Below, piece after piece: positions 46,458-57,100 of a stretch of DNA of 64,000 bases. This DNA comes from Sporocytophaga myxococcoides DSM 11118 (GTDB lineage Bacteria > Bacteroidota > Bacteroidia > Cytophagales > Cytophagaceae). The stretch lies in contig NZ_KE384561.1 in NCBI RefSeq assembly GCF_000426725.1, positions 162,582 to 226,581 on the forward strand. The letters are read 5' to 3'. The position numbers were made by a program, and so were the translations under genes. Every line of letters begins with the position of its first letter. Within the stretch, counting starts at the first letter, position 1. The notes beneath the pieces are model-generated. The model had not been told where the DNA came from. It saw only the letters and a list, made by a program, of their open reading frames with translations, and searched no databases.

Positions 46458-46844
46458 ATGAAAAAAACTATACTAGCAGTTGACGATGCGAAATCCATTT
46501 TAACAATCATCTATTATTTCTTTAATGAAAAATATGAGGTGATTAAAAAGAATAATGGAAAGGAAGCATTAGATTGGATGCAACAGGGAAACATTCCTGA
46601 TATTATTATTACCGACATCAATATGCCTGAAATGGGCGGTCAGGAGTTTATGGAACAACTTCAAGCCAGCGGATTTTACAGACATATTCCGGTAATTGTA
46701 CTATCTGCAATGGACAACAGCGCCGAAAAAGTTAAATTTCTCGGATTAGGAGCTCATGATTATGTTGTAAAGCCATTCAATCCTGAAGAACTTGAATTAA
46801 GAATTTCAAACACTTTAAGAATATCTGAAAGGGCTTTGGCTTAA
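46458..46844 (+). CDS. Stand-alone CheY-like response regulator receiver
   Basis: A 128-residue single receiver domain. The acidic pair is Asp9-Asp10, the phosphoacceptor Asp53 lies in IITDINMPEMGG, the Thr/Ser position is in IVLSAMD and the conserved lysine in VVKPFNPEE. All catalytic residues are intact. No kinase lies beside it. It is 10 bases upstream of the sugar transferase gene that carries a degenerate receiver, implying the two work together in controlling surface polysaccharide synthesis. Confidence 0.93.
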   Translation: MKKTILAVDDAKSILTIIYYFFNEKYEVIKKNNGKEALDWMQQGNIPDIIITDINMPEMGGQEFMEQLQASGFYRHIPVIVLSAMDNSAEKVKFLGLGAHDYVVKPFNPEELELRISNTLRISERALA

Positions 46845-46854
46845 TTTAAACTGA

Positions 46855-48033
46855 ATGAAATCCAAAATCGCATTTGTTGGAACTAACTCAGACCTCATTC
46901 AAAGCTTAACAGATAAACTACAGGACGAATTTAATATTCGTTGGTTTGACAATAGTATTAGCCTTCTGTATGCAATATCAGAAGAGAATGAAGGTTTTGA
47001 AGCAATCGTCACGGAAGGCCCTTTTGAGAGCCCCAAAGGCACGAATTTGTTTCAAAGACTGAGAGGGCATAAGGCTTCAAGGAATATTCCTTTTATTCTT
47101 ATTGCTGATAATATTGACATTAAGACAAAGAAGCAAATCCATCAACAAGGTGTTAACGAACTTTTTTCTACAAACTTCGACAAAGAGAACTTTGTAAAAA
47201 GAGTTCGTTATCTTATTACAAACCCTGTAGAGATTAGTGAATCTATAGAGCAGCAGCCGGGTATTCCTGCTGCTTATAAGATTCCGCTTGCAAAGCGTAT
47301 ATTTGACATTGTTATTTCTCTTTCAATATTGATTTTCCTTTTCCCATTTTTCTGCATCTTGGGATTACTTATAGTTATTGAATCCAGAGGACCAATATTC
47401 TATAGTTCCAAAAGAGTAGGAACCGGATATAAGATCTTCAACTTTTACAAATTCCGCTCCATGGGGACAGGAGCTGACAATAAATTGAAGGACATTGCTC
47501 ACCTGAATCAATACAATAAAAAAGAGGGAGCAGCGTCACCAATATCTGAAAATGAGCTTTGCGACTCATGCAAAGAGCAACGTATATCCTGCCAATCCAT
47601 TGTTTATCTGGATGGAAATGCTATTTGTGAAAAGGTACATTTTAAAAATAAAATCCTTAAAAACGGAAGCACATTCATCAAAATAAATAATGATCCAAGA
47701 GTAACTCGTGTTGGAAAGTTTATCAGGAATACCAGCATTGATGAACTACCTCAATTATTCAATGTGCTTAAAGGAGACATGTCCATTGTAGGTAATCGTC
47801 CTCTTCCTTTATACGAAGCTGAAAAAATTACTACTGACCAGTTTACAACCCGCTTTCTGGCTCCTGCCGGAATTACAGGTTTATGGCAGGTTACAAAAAG
47901 AGGAACCGGCGAGATGTCCGAGGCTGAACGTATTCAGCTTGATATCGACTATGCCCTCACCTACTCTTTCGTAAATGATATAAAAATTATTTTGAAAACG
48001 ATTCCGGCTTTAATCCAGAAAGAAAATGTCTGA
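46855..48033 (+). CDS. Initiating sugar transferase fused to a degenerate receiver domain
   Basis: A 392-residue protein. Residues 1-120 form a receiver-like domain where the acceptor position is Glu54 (IVTEGPF) and the acidic pair and KP motif are missing. One membrane segment (about 149-175) is followed by a bacterial sugar transferase domain: GPIFYSSKRVG, FYKFRSM, then NDPRVTRVGKFIRNTSIDEL, LPQLFNVLKGDMSIVGNRP (in part) and GITGLWQV. A cysteine-bearing insert (Cys236, 239, 246, 258; C-x2-C-x6-C-x11-C) lies between FRSM and NDPR. The enzyme class loads a sugar phosphate onto undecaprenyl phosphate. It overlaps the next gene by 8 bases. Confidence 0.9.
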   Translation: MKSKIAFVGTNSDLIQSLTDKLQDEFNIRWFDNSISLLYAISEENEGFEAIVTEGPFESPKGTNLFQRLRGHKASRNIPFILIADNIDIKTKKQIHQQGVNELFSTNFDKENFVKRVRYLITNPVEISESIEQQPGIPAAYKIPLAKRIFDIVISLSILIFLFPFFCILGLLIVIESRGPIFYSSKRVGTGYKIFNFYKFRSMGTGADNKLKDIAHLNQYNKKEGAASPISENELCDSCKEQRISCQSIVYLDGNAICEKVHFKNKILKNGSTFIKINNDPRVTRVGKFIRNTSIDELPQLFNVLKGDMSIVGNRPLPLYEAEKITTDQFTTRFLAPAGITGLWQVTKRGTGEMSEAERIQLDIDYALTYSFVNDIKIILKTIPALIQKENV

Positions 48034-48946
48034 CCAGCCTTTAGTATCAATCATTTCAATTAATTATAACCAGGCTAAAGTTACTTGTGAATTAATCGAA
48101 TCTCTAAAAAAGGTCCATTACCGCAATATTGAAATTATTGTGGTAGATAATGCATCTTCTGAAGATCTGTCTTCTATAGCTGCATATCCGGAAGTTCGAC
48201 TAATCAGGAGTAAACAAAATCTTGGATTTTCAGGGGGGAATAACTTAGGTATTAAAGCGGCCAAAGGGGAATATTTTCTTTTTCTGAATAATGACACAGA
48301 GGTCGAACCAGATTTCCTGGAACCTCTTGTTTCATTGATGGAGAAAAACAGTAACATCGGAATGGTAACTCCCAAAATTGTCTATTTCGGGACCAACATC
48401 ATCCAATACGCAGGTTCTTATTCTATCAATCCTTTTACAGGAAGAGGAAGAAAAATCGGCAGTATGGAAACTGATAACGGACAATATAATGACGTAAGAG
48501 AAACTTTCTTAGGACATGGTGCAGCCCTGCTTGTTTCCAGGAAGCTTATAAAAACCATTGGACTCATGCCAGAACTGTTTTTTCTTTATTACGAAGAACA
48601 TGACTGGTGTGAAAGCGCTAAAAGAGCAGGGTTCAAAATCTATTATTCCGGAGTAACCAAGATCTATCATAAGGAATCAATGTCTGTAGGAAAAAACAGC
48701 ATACTTAAAACCTACTACATGAACAGAAACCGAGTGGTATTTATGAGAAGAAATGTCTTCGGCATAAAACTTCTCATAAGCCTTTTATTTTTCTTTTGTA
48801 TATCGGTCCCAAAAAATACTGTAAAGTTTATATCAAAAGGTGAGTTTGACCATCTGAAAGCCTTTTACAGAGCTTTAGCCTGGAATCTGACACACTTGAA
48901 TGTAAGTGAAACAGAAAGCTTTGAATTAACTGAATCGATTGCCTAA
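48026..48946 (+). CDS. GT2 family glycosyltransferase (rhamnosyltransferase-like)
   Basis: A 306-residue GT-A enzyme. The start [12 protein letters not shown], the [11 protein letters not shown] loop, [19 protein letters not shown] and the metal-binding [11 protein letters not shown] are all present; [15 protein letters not shown] and [16 protein letters not shown] are typical of WbbL-like enzymes. It adds a sugar to the lipid-linked glycan begun by the sugar transferase, with which it overlaps by 8 bases. Confidence 0.9.
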   Translation: MSDQPLVSIISINYNQAKVTCELIESLKKVHYRNIEIIVVDNASSEDLSSIAAYPEVRLIRSKQNLGFSGGNNLGIKAAKGEYFLFLNNDTEVEPDFLEPLVSLMEKNSNIGMVTPKIVYFGTNIIQYAGSYSINPFTGRGRKIGSMETDNGQYNDVRETFLGHGAALLVSRKLIKTIGLMPELFFLYYEEHDWCESAKRAGFKIYYSGVTKIYHKESMSVGKNSILKTYYMNRNRVVFMRRNVFGIKLLISLLFFFCISVPKNTVKFISKGEFDHLKAFYRALAWNLTHLNVSETESFELTESIA

Positions 48947-48969
48947 ATTTTCTTCAACCAACACAGCAT

Positions 48970-49578
48970 ATGACCACAACTGCAAGTACACTTAGAGCCC
49001 AATTTTCACAATTAAAAGAAAAGAACAAAGACAATTCTCTTCTTGAGATTACACAGGAAATCATAGGTGCTGGCTGGAGACTAGTGTCTGCTAAGTTTTA
49101 TTTAAGAAATTGCAATAAAATAGGCGCCATGGTCTCAACTAATGGTAAGCCTATTATCAAAAACAAAGGTTTTATTTCTTTGGGAGATAAGGTTAGAATC
49201 TGGTCTAACTTTAACCCTACTCAAATATATGTGCATAAAGGAGCTAAATTTATTGTAGGTTCTAATTCCAGAATCAATGGAGTTCATATAACTGTAAAAA
49301 GTGAAGTTACAATCGGGAAAAATGTCCGTATTGCCCCTTATGTACTTATTCTTGACAGTGACTTTCACAGTGCCACTGATCATTTTTCTGATGGCAAAAC
49401 TTCGTCCGTTTCTATTGGCGACAATGTGTGGATTGCCACAAAATCTATGATTTTAAAAGGTGTTACAGTTGGTGAAGGCGCTGTTATAGCAGCCGGATCA
49501 GTTGTAACCAAAGATGTACCTCCATATACTGTAGTGGCAGGGGTTCCAGCTAAGGTGATCAAAAAACTTCACCATTAA
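48970..49578 (+). CDS. Hexapeptide-repeat acyltransferase (LbH, maltose/galactoside acetyltransferase-like)
   Basis: A 202-residue protein. The left-handed beta-helix region spans about residues 70-195, with [40 protein letters not shown] and [21 protein letters not shown] (in part), ending AKVIKKLHH. The active-site histidine is probably in [10 protein letters not shown]. Such enzymes O-acetylate a surface polysaccharide sugar. It is the third gene of the glycan operon. Confidence 0.9.
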   Translation: MTTTASTLRAQFSQLKEKNKDNSLLEITQEIIGAGWRLVSAKFYLRNCNKIGAMVSTNGKPIIKNKGFISLGDKVRIWSNFNPTQIYVHKGAKFIVGSNSRINGVHITVKSEVTIGKNVRIAPYVLILDSDFHSATDHFSDGKTSSVSIGDNVWIATKSMILKGVTVGEGAVIAAGSVVTKDVPPYTVVAGVPAKVIKKLHH

Positions 49579-49600
49579 TCGTACTTCTCCTTTTTCTTAA

Positions 49601-50542
49601 ATGAAAAAAATAAAATTATTTCTGATATTCAGTTTTCTTACAGCCATTATTTCCTTGACAGGGGTTTATAGTTATTATGCTCTTAGTCAGGAAACAAAAA
49701 CAATGGATGCATCTGCGAGAAAAGGAGTTGGAGGTAAGTTCATCAGATTATCTAAAGGAATAACGAGATACAACCTGGAAGGCCCGGATACAGCTAAAAC
49801 AATAATCCTTCTTCATGGCGGAAGTGTTATAGGTGATTATGTGTGGGAGAAAAATTATAAGGCCCTTATTGACTCGGGCTTCAGAGTGTTAAAATTTGAT
49901 ATGTATGGAAGAGGGTACTCTGACAGGGTAAATGAAGCTCAGACGCTTGATTTATTCGTATCTCAGATCAACGAATTAACAGATTCTCTGAAGCTATCCG
50001 GACCTTTTGAAATCATTGGGGTTTCTATGGGGGGAAGTATAGCGACAGGGTTTGCCGATAAGTATCCGGAAAAAACAGAAAAGCTTGTCCTGATATCTCC
50101 AATCGCTGTAAATCCTGGTAAAAAAAGATGGTACATAGACAATCCTGTATTAGGAAATTTTCTTGTTAGTGTATATTGGTATCCGAGATGTGTAAAAAAG
50201 CAAATGGGTGAGTTTTTTGATGGAAAAAAGCTGGCTGAATATGAATCTCATTTAAAATACCTTTCAGAATATAAAGGTGTAAAAGCCGACACCAGGTCAG
50301 CTTGGTCAAATATTCTAGCTGAAGATCTTACTCCAGCTATTGAAAGACTTGCGGAAAGAAATAAAAAAGTACTATTGATTTGGGGAAAACAAGACCCTGT
50401 AGTTCCAATAGCAGCAAGCGAAAAATACAAAAAAATACTTCCTTCAATAAACTTTCAGGAAGTAGATCAGGCCGGACATATATCCAATTATGAAAAGCCT
50501 GATGTTGTAAATGCAGCAATAGCAGGATTTCTGAAGGACTAA
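49601..50542 (+). CDS. Alpha/beta hydrolase with N-terminal membrane anchor or signal
   Basis: A 313-residue hydrolase. A hydrophobic N-terminus (FLIFSFLTAIISLTGVYSYY) anchors or exports it. The oxyanion region is LLHGGSVIGDY, the nucleophile Ser142 lies in GVSMGGS, the acid in LIWGKQDPVVP and the histidine in QAGHISNYEKP. It resembles general lipases or esterases. In this operon it could trim an acyl group from the glycan, but this is inference from position. It overlaps the convergent gene's end by 4 bases. Confidence 0.88.
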   Translation: MKKIKLFLIFSFLTAIISLTGVYSYYALSQETKTMDASARKGVGGKFIRLSKGITRYNLEGPDTAKTIILLHGGSVIGDYVWEKNYKALIDSGFRVLKFDMYGRGYSDRVNEAQTLDLFVSQINELTDSLKLSGPFEIIGVSMGGSIATGFADKYPEKTEKLVLISPIAVNPGKKRWYIDNPVLGNFLVSVYWYPRCVKKQMGEFFDGKKLAEYESHLKYLSEYKGVKADTRSAWSNILAEDLTPAIERLAERNKKVLLIWGKQDPVVPIAASEKYKKILPSINFQEVDQAGHISNYEKPDVVNAAIAGFLKD

Positions 50543-51273
50543 CCTCCACCTGCCCTGTCGCCTTTGGTTTTTAAAAAAGTATTTAAAGATTCAGGCGTTC
50601 CTAAGTCCCACATTTCAGAAGCTTCAGAAATCATTACTTTATAACCATTGTTGATCAGCTTTTGATAAAGGGGAATTACATAATACTCTCCTTTTGTTTT
50701 TTCCTTATTGTTGACTATCTCTTCAGCCATCTCTACAAATTCCTTTCCACTGGAAAAATAGTAGATTCCTGTACTTGCATGATCAGATATTCTTTCTTTT
50801 TCTGCAACCAAATCAACAAAACCATCTTTGTTTAATCTGGCAAAACTCCATCTGTCACCAGGCATATCCGCAACAGAGATAATCCCCTTACACCCTTCTC
50901 TCTTGCGTCCAATTTCTTTTCCAATTTCTGAAATAACGATGGTATCAGAACTGATGATAAGAATATCTTCATCATTATTGATTAAATCCCTTGCTGCAAG
51001 CACTGTGCACAGCTGTCCTTCGGTTACATCATTAATCAGAACTAAACTAGTTTTAGCAGGAGCAAATTCAGAGATCAACTCAGTAAGTTTATAAATTTCC
51101 TCATGTTCCCTCAAAGCAATAACAATCAATTCAGAACAATCAATTCCTTCAATGCTTTGCATAGCCCAGGCAAACATAGGTTTACCTTCAACAGGGATAA
51201 AAGGTTTTGGCACATTGTACCCGCTGCCATTGAAGCGGGAACCACGACCTGCCATTGGTAAAATTACTTTCAT
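50539..51273 (-). CDS. Sugar-phosphate nucleotidyltransferase-like protein
   Basis: A 244-residue GT-A nucleotidyltransferase. The start KVILPMAGRGSRF followed by VPKPFIPVEGKPM is the signature of NDP-sugar pyrophosphorylases; LIISSDTIV carries a metal-binding aspartate. The exact nucleotide and sugar are not evident. It is the last gene of the minus-strand three-gene unit; its start overlaps the HAD gene's stop by 4 bases. Confidence 0.85.
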   Translation of the reverse strand: MKVILPMAGRGSRFNGSGYNVPKPFIPVEGKPMFAWAMQSIEGIDCSELIVIALREHEEIYKLTELISEFAPAKTSLVLINDVTEGQLCTVLAARDLINNDEDILIISSDTIVISEIGKEIGRKREGCKGIISVADMPGDRWSFARLNKDGFVDLVAEKERISDHASTGIYYFSSGKEFVEMAEEIVNNKEKTKGEYYVIPLYQKLINNGYKVMISEASEMWDLGTPESLNTFLKTKGDRAGGG

Positions 51274-51632
51274 CTTTCCTTAGCAATTTCGTTGATTAAA
51301 GGCTGTGTTACGGTATCCCAACCTGAAAACCTTAAAGCTCTATCGTCAATGTATACATGGCCATTAGGCTTTCCGAAAAATATTTCATCATAAACAATTC
51401 CATGCTCCTCTAACCAATCAAGAGTTATTTTACCAACGTTTTTCATTACCTTACCTACATTGCTTTCGCAGGTTGCCATATTTCTTGCGGTATTGATAAT
51501 AATATAATGGCCGGCATCTTTCAATTCCTTAATTCTCTCTTTAGCCCCATCAAATGGCTTAAGGTCAGCATAAGATTCTCCCTTTTCCTTGATCGGACAA
51601 ATAGTTCCGTCAAGATCTATCACTATTCTCAT
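51270..51632 (-). CDS. HAD family phosphatase (capsule-biosynthesis type)
   Basis: A 120-residue minimal HAD enzyme. The DxD motif is IDLDGTI (Asp6, Asp8), motif II NTARNMAT, motif III KPNGHVYIDDRAL. No cap domain. The form is typical of phosphatases located in polysaccharide clusters, where they act on sugar bisphosphates or related intermediates. It overlaps both neighbours by 4 bases, so all three proteins are made together. Confidence 0.88.
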   Translation of the reverse strand: MRIVIDLDGTICPIKEKGESYADLKPFDGAKERIKELKDAGHYIIINTARNMATCESNVGKVMKNVGKITLDWLEEHGIVYDEIFFGKPNGHVYIDDRALRFSGWDTVTQPLINEIAKER

Positions 51633-53287
51633 AAAGCAGATATTTTAGTTTCTTTTTTTAAGGTGGCTACTTCATTCAGTAAAGCAAGCCCTCTTAAATA
51701 CATCAGTTTCTGACGTTCAGGTTTGTCTTTATGAAGAGGAAGCATGGAGATAAACAGAAGTCCTTCTATGAGTTTTATATCTTCCAGTTTATATCCGTTT
51801 TCTACTATTAATTTATCAAAAATATTTTCTAGTCTCAAAGATGTTTCGGAAGCAAGAATCGCAGTTTCAAAAACACCTTCACTAACTTCCTGTACTGTGA
51901 ACAGATCAGATACGATATAATCATATAGGCCGCAAATACTGTGTCTTAACTTTGCTATATCATATCTTGAATCTCCGAAAATTCCTTTCTTCCCAAAGCT
52001 TCCTCTCGGATCAATCAGTCTTGTAATCTGTGTATTAATATCAAAAAGAATGTTAGAGAAGCAATAGTCTCCATGAATTACAGTAATATTCGCATGATCG
52101 ATCAATTCCTCAATTGCATCTGACAATGTTGCGATCAATTCAAATGCATTTATTAATTTCTTTCCATTCCAGACAATAAATTCCTTCGACAAAAGATTAT
52201 TCCAGTAACTATTAAGCGCCTTCTGGGTATCCAGTCTTTCAAGGGTTTTGCCTTTGTAAATTTTACTTACATCAGATCTATTCAACTCGCCTTTGTACTC
52301 TCTGAATTTACCATGTATACTAAACAATTTATTAAGAATAGATCTCCAGGTTTCTATATGAATATCTGCATACAGAAATAACTCTGACAAAGTCGAATAT
52401 CCATAGTATTCCTGAACAATCTTAATGGTTTCATCTGTATGACTGTGATTGATAATGCGAGGCGTAAGTACCTTTAACTCGTCCGGAATCTGAAAATACC
52501 AGTTCAGTTCATCTCTTAGCTTTTCGTTGTAAGTGCTGTTTTTGGTAATAGTATTCAATACACCATCAATAGTCAGTGAATTAAAAAAACGCCCCTGCAG
52601 AAGTCTTTGTCTTGAGGAAACCAAATTATCAATATTGCCAAAGTCATACCAATGCTTAGCTTTAATAGCCTGAAGACTATGCTTTTCGCCATACAATCTC
52701 AAGACATCACTAAGTTGCTTTTTCCCATCGGAAAGCGCTTTAACTAGTACCTTTCTCAAATATTGGCCGCTCTGAAAGTTATAATATCCGCACAATGCAA
52801 AATTAGGTGCAGGTACATCCTCTTTTTTATCTATGTAATCAATTATTTTTCCTTCTTTATCAATACTTGCAAGACACCATCGATGAGACTCTTTTACTTC
52901 GTGAACATATACATAATCCCCTTTTTCTTTATAGGAATCATAAATCAAGGTATCGCCAAGGATAACTTTTACCTCTCCGTCTGTAGCCGCCAAATCTAAT
53001 CCTGCGCGAAGGGAATCCAATATATTGCCATTGAAAAGAAGCGGTACTTGTGTAATTTTCATTCTCTTCCTATAAGAGTTGATTAAAAAATCACAAAGTT
53101 GAAAATCCGTTGCCTTCCTTGTTATAATTACTTCATTTATTCCTTCAGAAAGAAGATCATCGAGAATCCAGCCAATGACGGGCTTGCCATTAACAGGTAT
53201 CATTGCATGTGACTGATTTGTATTGATGGGAAGATTTAAAAAATCAATAGATCCGCCACACAAAATGATAGTTTTATTCTGTTGCAT
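51629..53287 (-). CDS. Fusion of nucleotidyltransferase and aminoglycoside/choline-kinase-like domains
   Basis: A 552-residue fusion. The N-terminal domain (about 1-235) resembles a nucleotidyltransferase: TIILCGGSIDFLNLP, then MIPVNGKPVIGWIL and VILGDTLIYD, though the glycine-rich loop is short. The C-terminal domain (about 280-530) has the kinase catalytic motif HGDYCFSN (His405-Asn412) and the metal-binding DPRG (Asp426), like choline kinase or APH-type enzymes. Together with the downstream HAD phosphatase and nucleotidyltransferase it forms a candidate pathway for an activated glycan building block or a phosphoryl-type decoration. Confidence 0.88.
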   Translation of the reverse strand: MQQNKTIILCGGSIDFLNLPINTNQSHAMIPVNGKPVIGWILDDLLSEGINEVIITRKATDFQLCDFLINSYRKRMKITQVPLLFNGNILDSLRAGLDLAATDGEVKVILGDTLIYDSYKEKGDYVYVHEVKESHRWCLASIDKEGKIIDYIDKKEDVPAPNFALCGYYNFQSGQYLRKVLVKALSDGKKQLSDVLRLYGEKHSLQAIKAKHWYDFGNIDNLVSSRQRLLQGRFFNSLTIDGVLNTITKNSTYNEKLRDELNWYFQIPDELKVLTPRIINHSHTDETIKIVQEYYGYSTLSELFLYADIHIETWRSILNKLFSIHGKFREYKGELNRSDVSKIYKGKTLERLDTQKALNSYWNNLLSKEFIVWNGKKLINAFELIATLSDAIEELIDHANITVIHGDYCFSNILFDINTQITRLIDPRGSFGKKGIFGDSRYDIAKLRHSICGLYDYIVSDLFTVQEVSEGVFETAILASETSLRLENIFDKLIVENGYKLEDIKLIEGLLFISMLPLHKDKPERQKLMYLRGLALLNEVATLKKETKISAL

Positions 53288-54182
53288 ATTAAACTCTTAT
53301 TATCCCCTAGGTCTTAACGATTTAACAGCTAAAAAAGATTTAGTTAGTCCCGAAGCATTATCTTTAATCCGGTTGAATAATACCTCTAAATAAAGCTGGT
53401 AAGGGGAGCTTCCAGCTTTATACCTTATTGTAAAAATATAAAATAAAAAGTAGAAAAACTGTATAATTTCATAATAAATATTAACCTGATAGCTCAATTT
53501 TTAAAGCATGAAAAACAGTTCTCATTTTATTATTTTTTTAGAGATGCATTTTTAAACACCGAATATGCAAAGGTTACAACCAGTGTTGCTTAAATCTTAC
53601 ACTTTAAATTCTTTTTTTAAAACTGGTAAGATATAAATGCAGATATATTAAAAGGCAACTATTGATAATAAAAAGACGGCCGACATCTTTTTACTCTCTA
53701 ATATTTAAAATATCGAGTTGAAAAGGTTTCGCTATTAAACTATTCTCTTCTCAAAAAATAATACTAACTAAACAAAAAAATATTCCAAGATCTTAAATAT
53801 TAATATATACCAAATAAAAGATTCTACCTAACCATCAACACATGGTTTAACTTTGAATTTTACTTTTCACACTACCAACTTTTAAAATATAAAATTTTAA
53901 TTTACAGTCTTTTAATTCGTAACACTCTTGAACCTATCCTTTATCATTACAATTGCAGATTTATAAATATCAATTAATTAAATTTGACTTTTCACAGAAA
54001 CCTCACACATGTAATGTAATTCTCGTATAAGCCTGTTATTGAAAAGATAAAACAAAAGTAATATCTTTAAGTCAATGTAATTAATTGAATAAAAAATATA
54101 AAAATATAAACCCTTTATAGAGGAAGTGTTTATAATTAGCTCCAATTGTTTGATCCTCCTATTTCTATAGCACTTTTAAAAT
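53288..54182. other. Long AT-rich intergenic region between the glycan module and the giant T9SS gene
   Basis: About 895 bases with no credible gene. A ten-pair hairpin (53390-53399 with 53412-53421, ATAAAGCTGG / CCAGCTTTAT) lies in the leader of the minus-strand operon. The plus-strand gene begins at 54183, and its promoter should lie within the last few hundred bases; no clear box is visible. A 65-codon minus-strand frame at 53300-53497 looks random. Confidence 0.5.
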
Positions 54183-57100
54183 ATGAAATTTCAAGCTTCA
54201 TTAATATTATTAATATGCACTCTGCTAAGCATATTTGATTCCTTATCTGCTCAGGATTGCGGATGTGATTTCACTTTACAAGCCAACGGTAAAGTACTAA
54301 GCAAAGGAGGTGTAGAAATTACACTAACCAACGCCTGGACAATTAATGCAATTGATATAAAAATAAAACCTGGAAATGTATTCTGCTTTAAGAATATCCA
54401 ATATTCCAAGGGGATTATCATATCAAATTTTGCAGGCACTGAAAGTCAGCCCATCATCATCAAAAACTGTGGAGGACAAACAGTAATAGATACAAGGGAA
54501 TACGGTGTTATTTTTCGTAACTCAAAGCACTTTAAATTCCTTGGCAACGGCGATCCATCTGTTAAATATGGCTTTAAAGTTACAGCAAGAAACAAAAACA
54601 ATTTTTTTCTGGATGCAAAAGACTTCACCACGAATTTTGAAATTGCTTATATTGAAGTAGCCGGTGCAAGTATGAACCCTACATCCGATACTGCAGGATT
54701 TGCGGGCATTGGAGCAAAAACAAATCCATTATGTGATGGATCTGCAGAAAGAGGTGTATGGACTATGTACAACCCCATCATCCATGATAATTATATACAC
54801 AATACTGGAGGCGAAGGTATCTATATGGGATATGGATGGTACAAGGAAAAATCTATGACCTGTCCTTGTGAAAACGATCCCTCCACTTCATGCACCATTT
54901 TAGTACATTCCCATTCAATCGTTGGCGCAAGAGTTTATAACAATATCACTGAGAATACTGGATTTGACGGTATTCAGATCAAAAATACGGATCAGGACTG
55001 TGAGGTTTATAATAATATTATAAGAAATTATGGTCTGCGAAATGAAGAATCGCAGAATGAAGGGCTTCTACTTGGAGAAGGAACCACCGGAAAAGCCTAT
55101 AACAACTGGATAGAAAATGGTACCGGCAATGGTATCCAAAACCACGCTATGGGTAATCAGGATATCTTTAACAATGTAGTGATCAACCCTCAGGAGTATG
55201 GCTTTGTGTGCTGGGATGGCCCTGCTGTGGTAAGGGTTGGTTATTATAATTTCTTTAACAACACAATAATTAATGCCGGATTAGACGGTTTTAATTTTTT
55301 CGGACCAGGAGGCGGACCAAAAAGGGTGTACAATAACATCATTGCAAAGGTTGGTGCTGGTAGAAATCTGCTAAAGAGGGCTGGTGAGGTCGTCTTATTC
55401 GAAGAATCCAATAATTATCTCACTAACAATATTGAAGATGTAAAATTTATAAGTGCTACAGCTCCGTATAACATCCATCTGCAATCTATCTCCCCTGCAA
55501 TTGACAAAGGGAAAGACTTGACTTCATTTGGCATTACTAAAGATTTTGATCTTGCTCCCAGACCTTCAGGTGTTGCATTTGACATAGGCGCTTTTGAATT
55601 CGGGAACATCCCTCCTATCGTGAAAATCACGCAGCCATTGAATAACGCTGTTTTTGCACCTGGTTCTATAATATCAATAAAAGCAGATGCAAGTGATCCG
55701 GACGGTTTAGTATCCAAAGTAGAATTCTATAATGGCACAACGAAACTAGGTGAAGACCTAACTTCCCCTTATAGTATTGACTGGTCGGCCTCAATGGAAG
55801 GTACATATACAATCAAAGTAATAGCAACAGACAATGGAGGCAGTACTGCTTCTTCTACAATTACAATTGTAGTTAAAAATGCATTGCCTGCGATAACTAT
55901 AACCAAACCATTAAATAATAGTAGCACAGCCGCTGGTAAAGCAATTAATATCGAAGCAAATGCAACAGATAGCGATGGATCAGTCACTAAAGTTGAATTT
56001 TACTATACAATAAATAATAAAGACACAATACTGATAGGATCGTCAATTGCAAGTCCATATCAGGTATCCTGGACTCCCCTAACTACCGGGACTTATAAAA
56101 TCATTGTTAAAGCTACAGACAATAATGGAGGTATTTCCAAAGCTGCTATCACAGTCACTGTTACAAATACTTTACCAACCATTAGCATCGTTGCTCCTAC
56201 TAATAATAGTTCTTTTCCTTTTGCTTCAGATGTGGAATTTAAGGTTAATGCCATGGATGCAGATGGCACTATTACTAAAGTCGAATACTTTAATGGCCTT
56301 ACAAAAATAGGAGAATCAACAACTGCGTCATTTTCTTTTATCTGGAAAAATATTCCTTTAGGAACTTACACCATTACTGCAAAAGCTACTGATAATATAG
56401 GTGCTACAGCGACATCACTTCCAATTCAATTTTCAATTACCAATACTCCTCCTGTTGTAAATATAATTGCACCTCTAAACAATGCAAAGTTTTCTCCAGG
56501 ACCAAATATAACCTTGGAAGCCACTGCTACCGATGAAGATGGAATTGTTACTAAAGTTGAGTTTTTCTATAACAACACCAACCTGCTTGGCTCTGACAAT
56601 ACAGTTCCATATAGTATTAATTGGAATAATGTTCCTGAAGGGAGCTATACTATAACAGCAAGGGCTACAGACAATGCAGGAGCTATTTCAACGAAGACTA
56701 TTAATATTACAGTAGTAAACAACCTTCCGACTGTAAAGATCACTTCACCAGCCAACTTATCTGTATATGAAACGGATGCGGATATTGAAATCACTGCAGA
56801 GGCTTTAGACATTGACGGCTCGATCAGTAAGGTTGTTTTTTATAATGGAACAACTATACTAGGAGAAGATCTAAACGGTCCTTATTCATATATATGGGAA
56901 AATGTTCAGAATGGCACTTACAGCATTTCAGCTGTTGCTTATGACAATCTTGGAAAACAAAACGTATCTGCGGCTATTAAGATTATAGTCAATGTTACGA
57001 CCAATATTCCTCCTGAAGTTACGATTATAAATCCTGTAGATAACCAAACATTAACTCCAGGAGACATTAATTTTGAAGTTAATGCAACTGACGTAGATGG

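Noticed and set aside
53300..53497. 65-codon minus-strand frame upstream of the nucleotidyltransferase-kinase gene
   Set aside because: Random-looking composition, contains a hairpin region and has no recognisable pattern; more likely leader sequence.
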